A stretch of 64,000 nt of DNA from Paenibacillus sp. PCH8 (GTDB lineage Bacteria; Bacillota; Bacilli; Paenibacillales; Paenibacillaceae): assembly GCF_002968835.1 (NCBI RefSeq), contig NZ_PKQK01000003.1:868001-932000 (forward strand), given 5' to 3'. Below, piece by piece: positions 24,693-34,496 of the stretch. The first letter of the stretch is position 1. Each line of letters begins with the position of its first letter. Made by a program: the position numbers and the translations under genes. The notes below the pieces were generated by a model. That model saw only the letters and a program-made list of their open reading frames with translations. It made no database searches and was not told where the DNA came from.

Positions 24693-26942
24693 TTACTTTT
24701 CAGTCGGAAGCGGCGTGAACAGCAGGTTAACAGGCAAGTTGCTGCCTGGTGCTGCCGAGAAGAGAATCGTTACACTCTCGCCGTATGAGCCTGTACGATA
24801 CATAACGCTTTGCTCATTAGGTGCCGTGACTGATTTCCCAGTCGAAATCTGAACGACCTGTCCATTCACAAGTGCAACTCCTGAATATCTTCCACCACGA
24901 GGGTTGAATGAGATCAGTGTACGCGGAGCGACATTGTTCAGTGTGATTTTGTACAACACACCGAAGTTACCTGCGTTGGACGCTTCTGTAAAGGCCATAG
25001 GGTCCGTACCCACCAAGTTCGGATCACTGGCATTGTCTCCGAGCGGAAGACGTACCGGCTTCGATCCTACTTCCTGATCATACGTAATAATCCGTGTTGC
25101 ATTCGGATACGTTCCGCGGTTATGAACGCCATCACGATCCAGAACCGGCAGACTCGACCACACGACCATCGGATCTTTGTTCTCTTCAATCATGATAATG
25201 TTGTAATCCAGTTCATAGTCACTGAATACATCCGAATACAAGGAGATGACTTGTCCCTGTTTCATTGGAAGAACACTCAGGTCATTGAGAATTAGCTTGC
25301 TCTCTCCAGGCTGGATATATACTTTCTTTTGTCCGGTACCATTCTGCATGGACTGGAACCAACGGTCAATCGATAACTTACCAGCTACCGTTGCGAATGG
25401 TGACGGCCCTGCAAAGCCCATATTTTGCTGATCAATGGACGCCGTGTATGCGTTGTTGTTTGTAGCCACAACATACATTTTCACGCTTTTGCCCGTATTG
25501 TTTACATGGTGAATCATGAAACGAGTCTGTCCAAAGGAAGATTCCTTGTACACAATCCCTTCCCTGTTAACGGTTTCCGGGCTGTTACTGCGAATCAGCA
25601 GACTCGGCTCGTCATAGTAGGTGAAAGGTACTTTCTCCAATGCCGGAACTCCTCCACCGTCGAAGGTGAATTTCTCACCAACGGGTGTGAACAGCTGATT
25701 GAAGTCAGACAAACTGTACAGCGTTTCGCCCGTAATATTAATGGTCTTGGTGTAGCTATTGCTCGCACCGTGTTTGTCAGTAACTTTAATCGTTACGGTC
25801 TTAGGTCCTGGAACGAAAAATGCGAGTGCATTGTTGTCCCATTCTGTATTTACGATTGCATTCTCATCATCAGTACTTTGGTTAATATAGGTGATTTTCT
25901 CACCCATCTTGTACTCTTCTTTGTCCGTTGTAAACATCCCCACAGGTGGCAAGTTTGGTCTTTCAACCTTGATGGTAACCGCGTACGGATCACTCCATTG
26001 TCCGCTTGAATCCTGGACCGCATAGGTTACCGTATATGTACCTGGCTGGTCGAATGAATCCTGACGGCCTGTCCAACGTTCATCTACAATGCTGAGACCT
26101 TTGGGAGAACTGGATCTGGTTGTATATGTTACTTGGTCCCCGGCAAAAACCTCTTTTTGTACCGTAAAGCTGGCTACCGGTTTGGTATTCAGATTCAGTA
26201 CAACGGTTTTGGCAGACTGATTTACTTTATACGTAATGTTCAGAGCCTGCGTAATAGATGTCAGCGGCACCATGAACGTATTCTTTTGTTGATACGCAGG
26301 GCCCTTCATCGATTTAGACACACCATTAACGGTATAGATTGTGCTGTTCGTTTTGAAACGCAGCTCATCTTCCCCACTAATAATGATCGTTTCTTTGGTG
26401 GTGTTGTCGTATTTCACATCATAACCAACTCGATCAACCAGAGCGCGAATCGCTACATAGGATACACCGTTTTTTACAGCCATTGGCTGTCCGGCCAAAT
26501 ATGTTTTGCCATCCTGCATCATTTTGTTGCTGTTCATATACAGCGTCAGATCTCCACCCGCGCGTCCAGCTACAGATGAACCTCCTGCAGACGGTTGCTC
26601 CACTTCGACTGGTGCTGGTGCTGGTGCTTCTTCTTCATCCGTTTCTGCAGGCGTTTCAATAACAGGCTGAACCGGAGTGACGTCTGTTCCTGTAGGAACG
26701 TTCGTTTCAGGATTAGTTTCTACGGTCGTTTCATTATTGGTTGGCCCAGTGTCTGATCCGGATTTCACTTCGGATTCCGCGATAGTTTGTTCCTTCTTCA
26801 CTACCTCAACGGATTTCACTTTGGCTGTGTTCACTGGTGTAGTATCGCTTTGAACGGCTGATTGTGCATTCGCAGGAATCACTGCAAACGCTTGAAAAAC
26901 AGCAAAAGCGGTAAGTATGGATAATTTCTTCTTCAAATTCAT
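24693..26942 (-). CDS. Secreted PKD-like protein with copper-amine-oxidase N-domain (paralogue 2)
   Basis: 749 residues with the same layout as the gene at 22050-24341: signal peptide 1-26, a variable low-complexity region rich in Thr, Glu and Pro (28-120), a copper amine oxidase N-domain (SYVAIRALVDRVGYDVKYDN), PKD-like modules and a C-terminal domain that is almost identical in parts (LPVLDRDGVHNRGTYPNATR in both). The divergence is concentrated in the low-complexity region. Start ATG with AGAAGGAG upstream. The pair is a tandem duplication with duplicated promoter. Function unknown; a surface role is inferred. Confidence 0.82.
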   Translation of the reverse strand: MNLKKKLSILTAFAVFQAFAVIPANAQSAVQSDTTPVNTAKVKSVEVVKKEQTIAESEVKSGSDTGPTNNETTVETNPETNVPTGTDVTPVQPVIETPAETDEEEAPAPAPVEVEQPSAGGSSVAGRAGGDLTLYMNSNKMMQDGKTYLAGQPMAVKNGVSYVAIRALVDRVGYDVKYDNTTKETIIISGEDELRFKTNSTIYTVNGVSKSMKGPAYQQKNTFMVPLTSITQALNITYKVNQSAKTVVLNLNTKPVASFTVQKEVFAGDQVTYTTRSSSPKGLSIVDERWTGRQDSFDQPGTYTVTYAVQDSSGQWSDPYAVTIKVERPNLPPVGMFTTDKEEYKMGEKITYINQSTDDENAIVNTEWDNNALAFFVPGPKTVTIKVTDKHGASNSYTKTINITGETLYSLSDFNQLFTPVGEKFTFDGGGVPALEKVPFTYYDEPSLLIRSNSPETVNREGIVYKESSFGQTRFMIHHVNNTGKSVKMYVVATNNNAYTASIDQQNMGFAGPSPFATVAGKLSIDRWFQSMQNGTGQKKVYIQPGESKLILNDLSVLPMKQGQVISLYSDVFSDYELDYNIIMIEENKDPMVVWSSLPVLDRDGVHNRGTYPNATRIITYDQEVGSKPVRLPLGDNASDPNLVGTDPMAFTEASNAGNFGVLYKITLNNVAPRTLISFNPRGGRYSGVALVNGQVVQISTGKSVTAPNEQSVMYRTGSYGESVTILFSAAPGSNLPVNLLFTPLPTEK

Positions 26943-27006
26943 TCTGTGTCTTTGGCTCCTTCTGCTTCCATTTTATAAAGATCCCCCTCAAAAAGTCATA
27001 TGATTA

Positions 27007-27031
27007 GACGCTTGCAACCGGGAAAAGTTGC
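27007..27031 (-). promoter_or_regulatory. ECF-sigma-type promoter of PKD paralogue 2
   Basis: On the minus strand GCAAC, 16 nt, CGTCTAATCATATG, 65 nt before the start codon. Same boxes as the promoters at 24403 and 12808. Confidence 0.6.
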
Positions 27032-27147
27032 TAAAAAAATGTAATGAGAATTGTAAACTTTGAATAGAAGGAAAATACTATGAAAATAGTTATCTATCAA
27101 TAATCTTTAATAGTATTAGATTCCAATTAAACCCAATAGAAGTTCCT

Positions 27148-27197
27148 AAAAAAATCTCTCCAAGAGATGGCCAATAGCACCATACCGCAGAGAGATA
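27148..27197 (-). terminator. Terminator after the small lipoprotein gene
   Basis: On the minus strand ATCTCTC and GAGAGAT pair around a 29-nt loop that contains its own weak stem, then TTTTTTT. Confidence 0.7.
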
Positions 27198-27213
27198 AAT
27201 TGATTCAATAAGT

Positions 27214-27521
27214 CTACTGTAAATGGACAGCTTTCACGGCTTCCAGCTTCTGCGGATCATCCGCCACTGCTGCCATCTCTCCCCGTAGCTTCTCTTTGCG
27301 ATTCACATCGGATTCTAGGCCTGCAGGATGGCCAGTCTTTTCTGTTTGTCGGCCCCCACCTGCGTGTGGCGGAGAAGCATCTCAATCGGTTCCTTACTTG
27401 TCTCTCCCGCAGGTGTATTACCCGCGCCCTGCTGTGGCTCGTTACTTGAGCTTGCACATCCTGCCAAAGTCCATGAAGTGATAAGCAATAATGAAAGCAG
27501 TAATGTCATTCCTTTTTTCAT
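27214..27521 (-). pseudogene. Small lipoprotein gene with a one-base frameshift
   Basis: The intact reading would be about 102 residues. It begins MKKGMTLLLSLLLITSW, has lipobox LAGC, a Ser/Gly/Pro linker, then a helical stretch (PIEMLLRHTQVGADKQKRLA). As written the frame stops after AILQA. Adding one G to the GG pair at 27320-27321 (minus strand) restores AILQGLESDVNRKEKLRGEM and a helix ending at the stop at 27214, just before the terminator. AAGGAGG-like GGAGGG lies 8 nt before the ATG at 27521. Family not recognised. A sequencing error is the more likely explanation. Confidence 0.6.
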
Positions 27522-27670
27522 CTGGTTGACCCTCCTCAAGATATTGAGCATTTGGCTTTACACTCTGATTATAAAAAGCCGGAGCTTACATCGTAAGGAT
27601 GACAATTCATCAATGGAGGGATAAAATCCTTCACTGGACCCATAATCACCGTTGCCATATGTTGAGAAAC

Positions 27671-27707
27671 AAAAAAACAGCCCCTGCGAAGTATGTTCGC
27701 AAGGACT
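27671..27707 (-). terminator. Terminator after pflA
   Basis: On the minus strand CAGTCCTTGCGAA pairs with TTCGCAGGGGCTG, followed by TTTTTTT, 40 nt after the pflA stop. Confidence 0.85.
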
Positions 27708-27746
27708 GCTTGGCTCTTGGTTTGTACGTTATATATGAAGGTTGGA

Positions 27747-28499
27747 TTACTTACCGGAACAAGCCATACCCGCTGTTTCCTGGCGACCTTGATCGATCAG
27801 GCGATACGCCCGCTCCACTTCTTCTTCGCTTGGAGAAGGAACGCCGTCCAGCGGATATATTTTACCCATGGCTTCCCACTTATAAACACCCATCTGATGA
27901 TAAGGAAGAATTTCGAACTTCTCGACCCCATTTAACGTTCCAATAAATCGTCCGAGGTTAAGCAAATCCTCTTCCTCATTATGAATGCCAGGCACGTATA
28001 CGTGACGAATCCACATTTTCCGCCCATTATCAGAGAGCCACTTTGCAGTATTCAATGTTCTCTCATTAGATTTACCTGTCAGCTCGATATGTTTCTCATC
28101 ATCAATATGCTTGAGATCAAGTAAAACGAGGTCCGTGTGATCCAACAGATCATGAATCCGATCCGGTTCATTGAAACCATTGCTGTCCAGTGTGGTATGA
28201 AGCCCCCAGCGGCGCTTAACTTCCTTGAACAACTCAGCTACAAAGTGAGACTGTAACGTGGGCTCTCCACCTGATACCGTAAGTCCTCCGCCAGAGCTGC
28301 GGTAGTAGGAGAGGTACGGCTCAATTTCCTCCAGTACCTTCTCCAGACTCATTTCTCTGCCACCATCCAGTGCCCAGGTATCCGGGTTATGACAATACTG
28401 GCATTTGAGTAGACATCCTTGCATAAAGAGCACGAAGCGGATGCCTGGTCCGTCAACCGTCCCGAAAGTTTCGAGTGAATGAATATGTCCGTTAACCAT
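27747..28499 (-). CDS. pflA: Pyruvate formate-lyase activating enzyme
   Basis: Radical SAM enzyme that installs the glycyl radical on PflB. 250 residues. The cluster motif CLLKCQYC (CxxxCxxC) is near residue 29, preceded by ETFGTVDGPGIRFVLFMQG, and GGLTVSGGEPTLQ is the SAM-binding GGE motif. The ATG at 28499 has AAGGAAGAGG upstream; the ATG at 28526 does not. It follows pflB by 88 nt in the same direction and is expected to share its FNR control. Confidence 0.95.
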   Translation of the reverse strand: MVNGHIHSLETFGTVDGPGIRFVLFMQGCLLKCQYCHNPDTWALDGGREMSLEKVLEEIEPYLSYYRSSGGGLTVSGGEPTLQSHFVAELFKEVKRRWGLHTTLDSNGFNEPDRIHDLLDHTDLVLLDLKHIDDEKHIELTGKSNERTLNTAKWLSDNGRKMWIRHVYVPGIHNEEEDLLNLGRFIGTLNGVEKFEILPYHQMGVYKWEAMGKIYPLDGVPSPSEEEVERAYRLIDQGRQETAGMACSGK

Positions 28500-28587
28500 G
28501 TTGCCTCTTCCTTTCTGTGTCCGCATCCGCTGTGCGTTTAATATGACTTAGAATGTCTTTCCTAGCGGCCTTCTGCTTGTTGCTTCG

Positions 28588-30846
28588 TTACATCGAACCA
28601 TGGAACGTACGGTTAATTACATCCAGTTGTTGCTCACGTGTCAGTTTGATAAAGTTAACCGCGTAACCGGATACCCGTATAGTCAGTTGCGGATAGTTTT
28701 CCGGGTGATCCATCGCATCAATCAATTGCTGACGATCAAATACGTTTACGTTTAGATGATGTGCATTTTGACCGAAGTAACCATCCAGCATCGCAGTCAG
28801 ATTCGATTTGCGTGTATTCTCCTCTTTACCCAATGCTTTTGGCACGATGGAGAAGGTATTGGAGATACCATCAAGACTGTCTTCATAAGGCAATTTGGCT
28901 ACGGAGCCGAGGGATGCCAGTGCACCTTTTTTGTCACGACCATGCATTGGGTTCGCACCTGGTGCAAATGGCTCACCTGCTTTACGACCATCCGGTGTCG
29001 TACCTGTTTTCTTACCATATACGACGTTGGAAGTGATCGTCAGAACAGATTGCGTTGGTACCGCATTACGATATGCTTTGTGCTTGCGGATCATGCCCAT
29101 GAAGCTTTCAACCAGTTCAACAGCAATGCTGTCTACACTGTCTTCGTTGTTACCATAACAAGGGAAGTCGCCTTCGATTTCGAAATCAACTGCGATGCCT
29201 TGTTCGTTGCGAATCGGTTTTACTTTGGCATATTTAATCGCACTCAGTGAATCCGCTGCAACCGATAGACCCGCAATCCCGCAAGCCATCGTACGTACGA
29301 TGTCGCGGTCATGCAATGCCATTTCGATCCGTTCGTAGCTATATTTATCGTGCATATAATGAATGACGTTAAGGGTGTTCATGTACAGTTTCGCCAACCA
29401 ACCCATCATCGGTTTGAAGCGTTTCATAACTTCGTTGTAGTCCAGCACTTCACTTGTGATGGCAGGATATTCAGGTCCTACTTGCGCTCCAGACTTCTCA
29501 TCACGTCCACCGTTGATCGCATACAGCAGGGCTTTCGCCAAGTTGGCACGAGCGCCGAAGAACTGCATTTGTTTCCCGATCTTCATGGCAGATACACAGC
29601 AGGCAATACCGTAATCGTCACCGTAGATTGGACGCATCAGATCATCATTCTCATACTGGATGGAGCTGGTTTCAATGGATACTTTACTGCAATAATCTTT
29701 GAAAGCTTCCGGAAGTTTAGTGGACCACAGTACAGTCAGATTCGGCTCTGGTGCAGGACCCAGGTTGTGGAGGGTATGCAAGAAACGGAAGCTGCTCTTG
29801 GTTACGCGTGTCTCACCGTTAACCGACATACCGCCGATGGACTCGGTCACCCACGTTGGATCTCCACTGAACAGTTCGTTGTAGTCTGGTGTACGCAGGA
29901 ATTTGACAATCCGCAGTTTCATCACGAAATGATCAACCAATTCCTGAGCCTGCTCTTCTGTCAGATTACCTTCCTTCAAATCACGGTCAATGTAGATATC
30001 CAGGAAAGAGGATACACGTCCCAGTGACATTGCAGCTCCGTTTTGTTCTTTGATCGCAGCGAGATAACCGAAGTACAACCATTGGAACGCTTCTTTCGCT
30101 GTTGCCGCTGGCAGGGAAATATCAAAACCATGCATTTCACCCAATTGTTTCAGTTCTTGCAAGGCACGAATCTGCTCGGACAACTCTTCGCGCAGACGAA
30201 TCACATCTTCATCAATGACATCGACTTCAAGGGCATTCAATTCGCCTTTTTTGTTACGAATCAGGAAGTCTACCCCGTACAAAGCGACCCGGCGATAGTC
30301 ACCAATGATCCGGCCACGGCCATAAGCATCTGGCAGACCTGTAATAATCCCTGCTTTACGCGCTGCACGCATGTCGGAAGTATAAGCATCGAATACACCC
30401 TGATTATGTGTTTTGCGAATGTTTGTGAATATATCAATGACGCCTTGAGGCATTTCGAAACCGTATGCTTCACATGCATCAATCATCATGCGAATTCCGC
30501 CGTATGGCTGAATGGAACGTTTGAATGGAGCATCGGTCTGAACACCGACAATCTGCTCTTTGGCTTGATCCAGATAACCTGGTTGGTGAGATACAATCGT
30601 AGCTGGTGTGTTCACGTCAACGTCAAGGACACCGCCGTTATCACGTTCTTTTTTGGTTAGATCAGATACGATATCCCACAATTCTTTGGTATTCTGGGTA
30701 GCACCTGCAAGAAAGGCTTCGTCGCCGTAATACGGAGACAAGTTGTGTGCCAGAAAATCATTCACATTTACGGATTTCGTCCATGTTCCTTTGGTAAAGT
30801 TTCTCCAGCCTGTTTGTTGTTTGACATCTTTTTCAATCACCGACAT
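28588..30846 (-). CDS. pflB: Pyruvate formate-lyase (formate acetyltransferase)
   Basis: Anaerobic conversion of pyruvate and CoA to acetyl-CoA and formate by a glycyl radical. 752 residues. The active-site cysteine pair is in DYGIACCVSAMKIGKQ near 410, and the glycyl radical site in TIRVSGYAVNFIKLT near the C-terminus. ATG at 30846 with GGAGGG upstream; a longer frame to 30888 lacks a ribosome site. FNR palindromes at 30930 and 31040 lie upstream. pflA follows and adhE precedes, forming a mixed-acid fermentation group. Confidence 0.96.
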   Translation of the reverse strand: MSVIEKDVKQQTGWRNFTKGTWTKSVNVNDFLAHNLSPYYGDEAFLAGATQNTKELWDIVSDLTKKERDNGGVLDVDVNTPATIVSHQPGYLDQAKEQIVGVQTDAPFKRSIQPYGGIRMMIDACEAYGFEMPQGVIDIFTNIRKTHNQGVFDAYTSDMRAARKAGIITGLPDAYGRGRIIGDYRRVALYGVDFLIRNKKGELNALEVDVIDEDVIRLREELSEQIRALQELKQLGEMHGFDISLPAATAKEAFQWLYFGYLAAIKEQNGAAMSLGRVSSFLDIYIDRDLKEGNLTEEQAQELVDHFVMKLRIVKFLRTPDYNELFSGDPTWVTESIGGMSVNGETRVTKSSFRFLHTLHNLGPAPEPNLTVLWSTKLPEAFKDYCSKVSIETSSIQYENDDLMRPIYGDDYGIACCVSAMKIGKQMQFFGARANLAKALLYAINGGRDEKSGAQVGPEYPAITSEVLDYNEVMKRFKPMMGWLAKLYMNTLNVIHYMHDKYSYERIEMALHDRDIVRTMACGIAGLSVAADSLSAIKYAKVKPIRNEQGIAVDFEIEGDFPCYGNNEDSVDSIAVELVESFMGMIRKHKAYRNAVPTQSVLTITSNVVYGKKTGTTPDGRKAGEPFAPGANPMHGRDKKGALASLGSVAKLPYEDSLDGISNTFSIVPKALGKEENTRKSNLTAMLDGYFGQNAHHLNVNVFDRQQLIDAMDHPENYPQLTIRVSGYAVNFIKLTREQQLDVINRTFHGSM

Positions 30847-30929
30847 CGTAATCCCTCCACTAATTTGGATTTTCTGGACCCATAACATATTGCTTCATCG
30901 TATCGTTGTGTGCCCAGAGCCGCGATTAA

Positions 30930-30945
30930 TGTGAATTGTTTCACA
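30930..30945. promoter_or_regulatory. FNR box upstream of pflB
   Basis: TGTGAATTGTTTCACA is a perfect TGTGA-N6-TCACA palindrome 84 nt before the pflB ATG, in the right place for anaerobic activation by the Fnr encoded at 34730. Confidence 0.85.
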
Positions 30946-31039
30946 TGAACCGGAACATGTTCTCTCTACTTGGGAACCGGAACCGCGGTATGAATGTTTT
31001 TCTTACATTTTCAGTATACGACTTGGTGCTTTCATCATC

Positions 31040-31076
31040 TGTGATTTTTGTCACAAAGTCAGTGAACTAACTCACT
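31040..31076. promoter_or_regulatory. Second FNR box upstream of pflB with an adjacent half-matching palindrome
   Basis: TGTGATTTTTGTCACA (31040-31055) is a perfect FNR box. AGTGAACTAACTCACT (31061-31076) is a variant palindrome with its centre 21 bp away, two helical turns, on the same face of the DNA. Confidence 0.75.
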
Positions 31077-31133
31077 CCACCTGCGCTGTGTCCCATTGAA
31101 CCGGAGCTTTACACAGGATCACTGCGTGGCAGA

Positions 31134-31597
31134 ACAACCTTCCAATCGCTGTTCATTATTTAAATTTACTGAAAAGCGAATAAACCCATAGGTGGTGTAT
31201 TCTGACCACTGCAAGGAGAGAATAACCTTCCGATCACTGTTATCCCCGGATTTTTTGATTCACTTTTTCAAAGGTGAAAATCCAGTGATAAAGGCGAACG
31301 CTCCGCTTCTTTAGGTTTTTTCTCTCCTCTCCGTTATCGTCTACATGTGTAGTTCAACTGATAAAACAATAAAGTTCAAAATCTATTTCAAAGACGCAAG
31401 CTTCGCTTTTTCAGGTTATTTCTGCCCCTCCGTTGTCGTGTAAAGGGTTCGTTCAAACCGCCACATCACGGATTCCGTGTAGCCCCTATAGAACCCATTG
31501 CTCCTCATGCCCGGAGCAAACAAGGTCTTAAAACTGTTTCCTGAAAAAGCGGTTGCTTCGCTTCTCCGTTTTTCTGCCCTCTTCGTCATCGTGTGAA
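31134..31597. repeat. Cluster of intergenic repeat copies between pflB and adhE
   Basis: The 838-nt pflB-adhE gap contains no credible gene. After the FNR boxes it holds a degenerate copy (31134-31192; TTCCAATCGCTGTT), a good copy (31230-31345; CGATCACTGTTATC, then AAAATCC...GATAAAGGCGAACGCT) and two tail fragments (31389-31442 and 31543-31597) sharing GCTTCGCTT, TTTCTGCCC and CGT-GTCGTGT. The good copy pairs TTATC-CCC-GGATTTT with AAAATCC-AGT-GATAA. Related to copy A at 6036. Confidence 0.6.
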
Positions 31598-31684
31598 AAT
31601 ACGGCAATCGGGGCTCCCCTCTCGGGGAACCCTGAACACATTGCCTCAACCTTTAACCAATGGTTTGTTATGCTGTACTATTTG

Positions 31685-34297
31685 TTATTCAAACTTTCCG
31701 TAGAAAGCGTTGCGGTATACATCAGCCAGTTCAGTCACCAGCGGCAACTTCGGATTGGCGGTTGTACATTGGTCTTCGAAGGCACGATCAGCCAGATAAT
31801 CCACATGTGCTTCAAAGTCTTTTGCATCAAATCCGATCTCCTGGAACGATTCCTCAATACCCAGTGTTTTGTTCATTTTGCGAACGGCATTGATCAGACT
31901 AGTTACCCCTTCTTCTGTCGTACGAGCAGGCAATCCGAGAATCCGAGAAATTTCGGCATAACGCTCATCCGCTACAAAGTGCGAATATTTCGGGAACGAT
32001 GCAAATTTGGTCGGTTTTTTCGCATTATAGCGAATGACGTGTGGCAACAATATGGCATTAGTACGTCCGTGTGCAGTGTGATATTGTCCGCCCCATTTGT
32101 GCGCCAAACTATGGTTAATGCCCAGGAATGCGTTGGCAAACGCCATACCAGCAAGCGTCGAAGCATTATGCATTTTCTCGCGTGCCAGTTTGTCACCTTG
32201 CAGTGCCGATTGCTCCAGATACTGGAACACCAGTTGAATGGCTTTGATCGCAAGCCCATCGGTATAATCACTTGCCATGACAGACACATAAGCTTCAATT
32301 GCGTGAGTCAATACATCCATACCTGTATCGGCAACTGCTACTCTTGGCAATGTATATACGAACTCAGGATCAACAATCGCTACATCTGGCGTCAGCTCGT
32401 AGTCAGCCAGTGGATATTTCGTATTGCCTTGTGTTTTATCTGTGATAACCGCGAACGATGTAACCTCAGAACCTGTACCGGATGTAGTTGGTATGGCTAC
32501 GAATTTCGCTTTCATGCCGAGACGCGGGTATTTGTAGATACGTTTGCGAATATCCATGAATTTTTGTTTCAGATCATTGAAGTCTGTGTCCGGATATTCA
32601 TAGAACAACCACATGGCTTTGGCAGCATCCATTGGCGAACCACCGCCGAGTGCGATAATGCAGTCCGGTTGGAAACGTTGCATCATTTCAGTTCCGCGAT
32701 CTACCGTTGTAGTGGATGGATCTGGCTCTACATCTGAGAATACTTCAATGGCTACCGGCATTTGCCGTTGGCGCAGATAATGTTCAACCTTTTCCACATA
32801 GCCGAGTTTGACCATCATGGCATCCGTAACAATCGCAACACGTGTGATGTCAGGCATTTTGGCAAGATACTGCGTTGCCCCTTTTTCGAAGTAGATTTTG
32901 TTCGGCACTTTGAACCATTGCATATTCACGGTACGGCGAGCCACCCTTTTCACATTGATTAAGTTCACAGCGGTTACGTTGGAAGAAGTCGAGTTACGTC
33001 CGTATGATCCGCATCCCAGCGTCAATGATGGCATATTCGTGTTGTAGATGTCTCCGATCGCGCCATGTGTCGAAGGTGAGTTCACGATAATACGTCCAGT
33101 TTGCAAACGATCTGCGAATTTGCCAATCACTTCTTCGTTGTTCGAGTGAATGACCGAAGAGTGACCCATGCCGCCAAAAGCAACGACTTCTGCTGCGCGC
33201 TCAATGCCTTCTGCTGCCGTTTTAACTTTGTAACAAGCCAGTACCGGACTTAATTTCTCAGCAGACAATGGGAATTTCGTACCTACCCCTTCAATCTCGG
33301 CCACCAGAATTTTAGTTCCTGCTGGCACTTCAATGCCACACAATTTCGCAATGCTGACGGCAGATTGACCAACAATTGCTGGATTCACTGCACACTTCTC
33401 AACGTTAATGGCACCTGCTGTCAATTTCGCTGCTTCATCTTTGTTAACAAAGTAACAGCCGTTCGCGATCATTTTCTTCTTCACCTGATCGAAGATAGGT
33501 TCTTCAATAATTACGGCTTGCTCGGAAGCACAGATCATGCCGTTATCGAAGGACTTCGACAGAATCAGATCCGTAACCGCCTGATTGATATCTGCGCTTT
33601 TCTCGATGAAGCAAGGTACGTTACCTGGCCCTACGCCCAGTGCAGGTTTACCACAGCTATACGCTGCACGTACCATGCCTGATCCCCCTGTTGCCAGAAT
33701 GAGAGCTACATCGTTATGATTCATCAAGGCGTTTGTACGATCCATGGAAGGATCATCAATCCACTGGATACAACCCTCTGGAGCACCGTGCTTCACGGCC
33801 GCTTCCATCAGAATTCTAGCGGCTTCCCGGCTACAGTTCTGTGCAGATGGATGGAAACCGAAGATGATCGGATTACGTGTTTTGATGGAGATCAATGCTT
33901 TAAACATCGTCGTTGATGTTGGATTCGTTACCGGGGTGATCCCCATGATGATACCAACCGGCTCCGCAATTTTCTGGAAGCTTTCATATTCATTATCTTC
34001 AATTACACCTACGGTTTTGTCATATTTGATGCTGTGGTACACATATTCTGTAGCAAATATATTTTTGGTGATTTTATCCTCATACACACCGCGGCCCGTT
34101 TCTTCTACCGCCATCTTCGCGAGCATCATATGTTTATCCAGTCCTGCAAGCGCCATTGCTTGCACAATCCGGTCAATCTGCTGCTGATCCATGGACATGA
34201 ATGCTGCGTGTGCTTTGTTTGCTTTGTCAATTAACGTTTGAATATACTGACCTGCTGTCGGTTCTTTTGCTGGGGCGACTTCATTCTTTACAGCCAT
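31685..34297 (-). CDS. adhE: Bifunctional acetaldehyde/alcohol dehydrogenase
   Basis: Reduces acetyl-CoA to ethanol in two steps and regenerates NAD+. 870 residues. N-terminal CoA-dependent aldehyde dehydrogenase with the catalytic Cys in NGMICASEQAVI near 245 and GGSGMVRAAYSCGKPA nearby. C-terminal iron alcohol dehydrogenase from about 450 with ALGGGSPMDAAKAMWLFYEYPD and the metal His residues in LGINHSLAHKWGGQYHTAHG. I chose the ATG at 34297, which has AGGAGG 9 nt upstream. Tandem FNR palindromes lie at 34362-34394. Confidence 0.96.
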   Translation of the reverse strand: MAVKNEVAPAKEPTAGQYIQTLIDKANKAHAAFMSMDQQQIDRIVQAMALAGLDKHMMLAKMAVEETGRGVYEDKITKNIFATEYVYHSIKYDKTVGVIEDNEYESFQKIAEPVGIIMGITPVTNPTSTTMFKALISIKTRNPIIFGFHPSAQNCSREAARILMEAAVKHGAPEGCIQWIDDPSMDRTNALMNHNDVALILATGGSGMVRAAYSCGKPALGVGPGNVPCFIEKSADINQAVTDLILSKSFDNGMICASEQAVIIEEPIFDQVKKKMIANGCYFVNKDEAAKLTAGAINVEKCAVNPAIVGQSAVSIAKLCGIEVPAGTKILVAEIEGVGTKFPLSAEKLSPVLACYKVKTAAEGIERAAEVVAFGGMGHSSVIHSNNEEVIGKFADRLQTGRIIVNSPSTHGAIGDIYNTNMPSLTLGCGSYGRNSTSSNVTAVNLINVKRVARRTVNMQWFKVPNKIYFEKGATQYLAKMPDITRVAIVTDAMMVKLGYVEKVEHYLRQRQMPVAIEVFSDVEPDPSTTTVDRGTEMMQRFQPDCIIALGGGSPMDAAKAMWLFYEYPDTDFNDLKQKFMDIRKRIYKYPRLGMKAKFVAIPTTSGTGSEVTSFAVITDKTQGNTKYPLADYELTPDVAIVDPEFVYTLPRVAVADTGMDVLTHAIEAYVSVMASDYTDGLAIKAIQLVFQYLEQSALQGDKLAREKMHNASTLAGMAFANAFLGINHSLAHKWGGQYHTAHGRTNAILLPHVIRYNAKKPTKFASFPKYSHFVADERYAEISRILGLPARTTEEGVTSLINAVRKMNKTLGIEESFQEIGFDAKDFEAHVDYLADRAFEDQCTTANPKLPLVTELADVYRNAFYGKFE

Positions 34298-34361
34298 CTC
34301 CCTCATCCTCCTAAAGGTTCGTATTAGTTTGTCTCTCTTCTTTACATTCACATCGTACCAT

Positions 34362-34394
34362 AGTGAAAAGAATCACAATGTGATTTTTTTCACA
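34362..34394. promoter_or_regulatory. Tandem FNR boxes upstream of adhE
   Basis: TGTGATTTTTTTCACA (34379-34394) is a perfect FNR box and AGTGAAAAGAATCACA (34362-34377) has one mismatch. A TACGAT -10 candidate lies on the minus strand at 34352-34357, so the first box would be centred near -41.5, the class II activator position. Confidence 0.8.
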
Positions 34395-34496
34395 AAGTAT
34401 AACGAATTTAAATTTAGTTTCGTAATGTCTGATAACAAGTTGATTCCACTTCCTATTTGAAATGCAGGTATATTGAACACATCATTCCCCCTAAAA

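Noticed and set aside
31553..32737. A 394-codon plus-strand reading frame antisense to adhE
   Set aside because: It lies wholly inside the well supported adhE coding region and its sequence is not like a protein family (rich in Cys, His, Arg).
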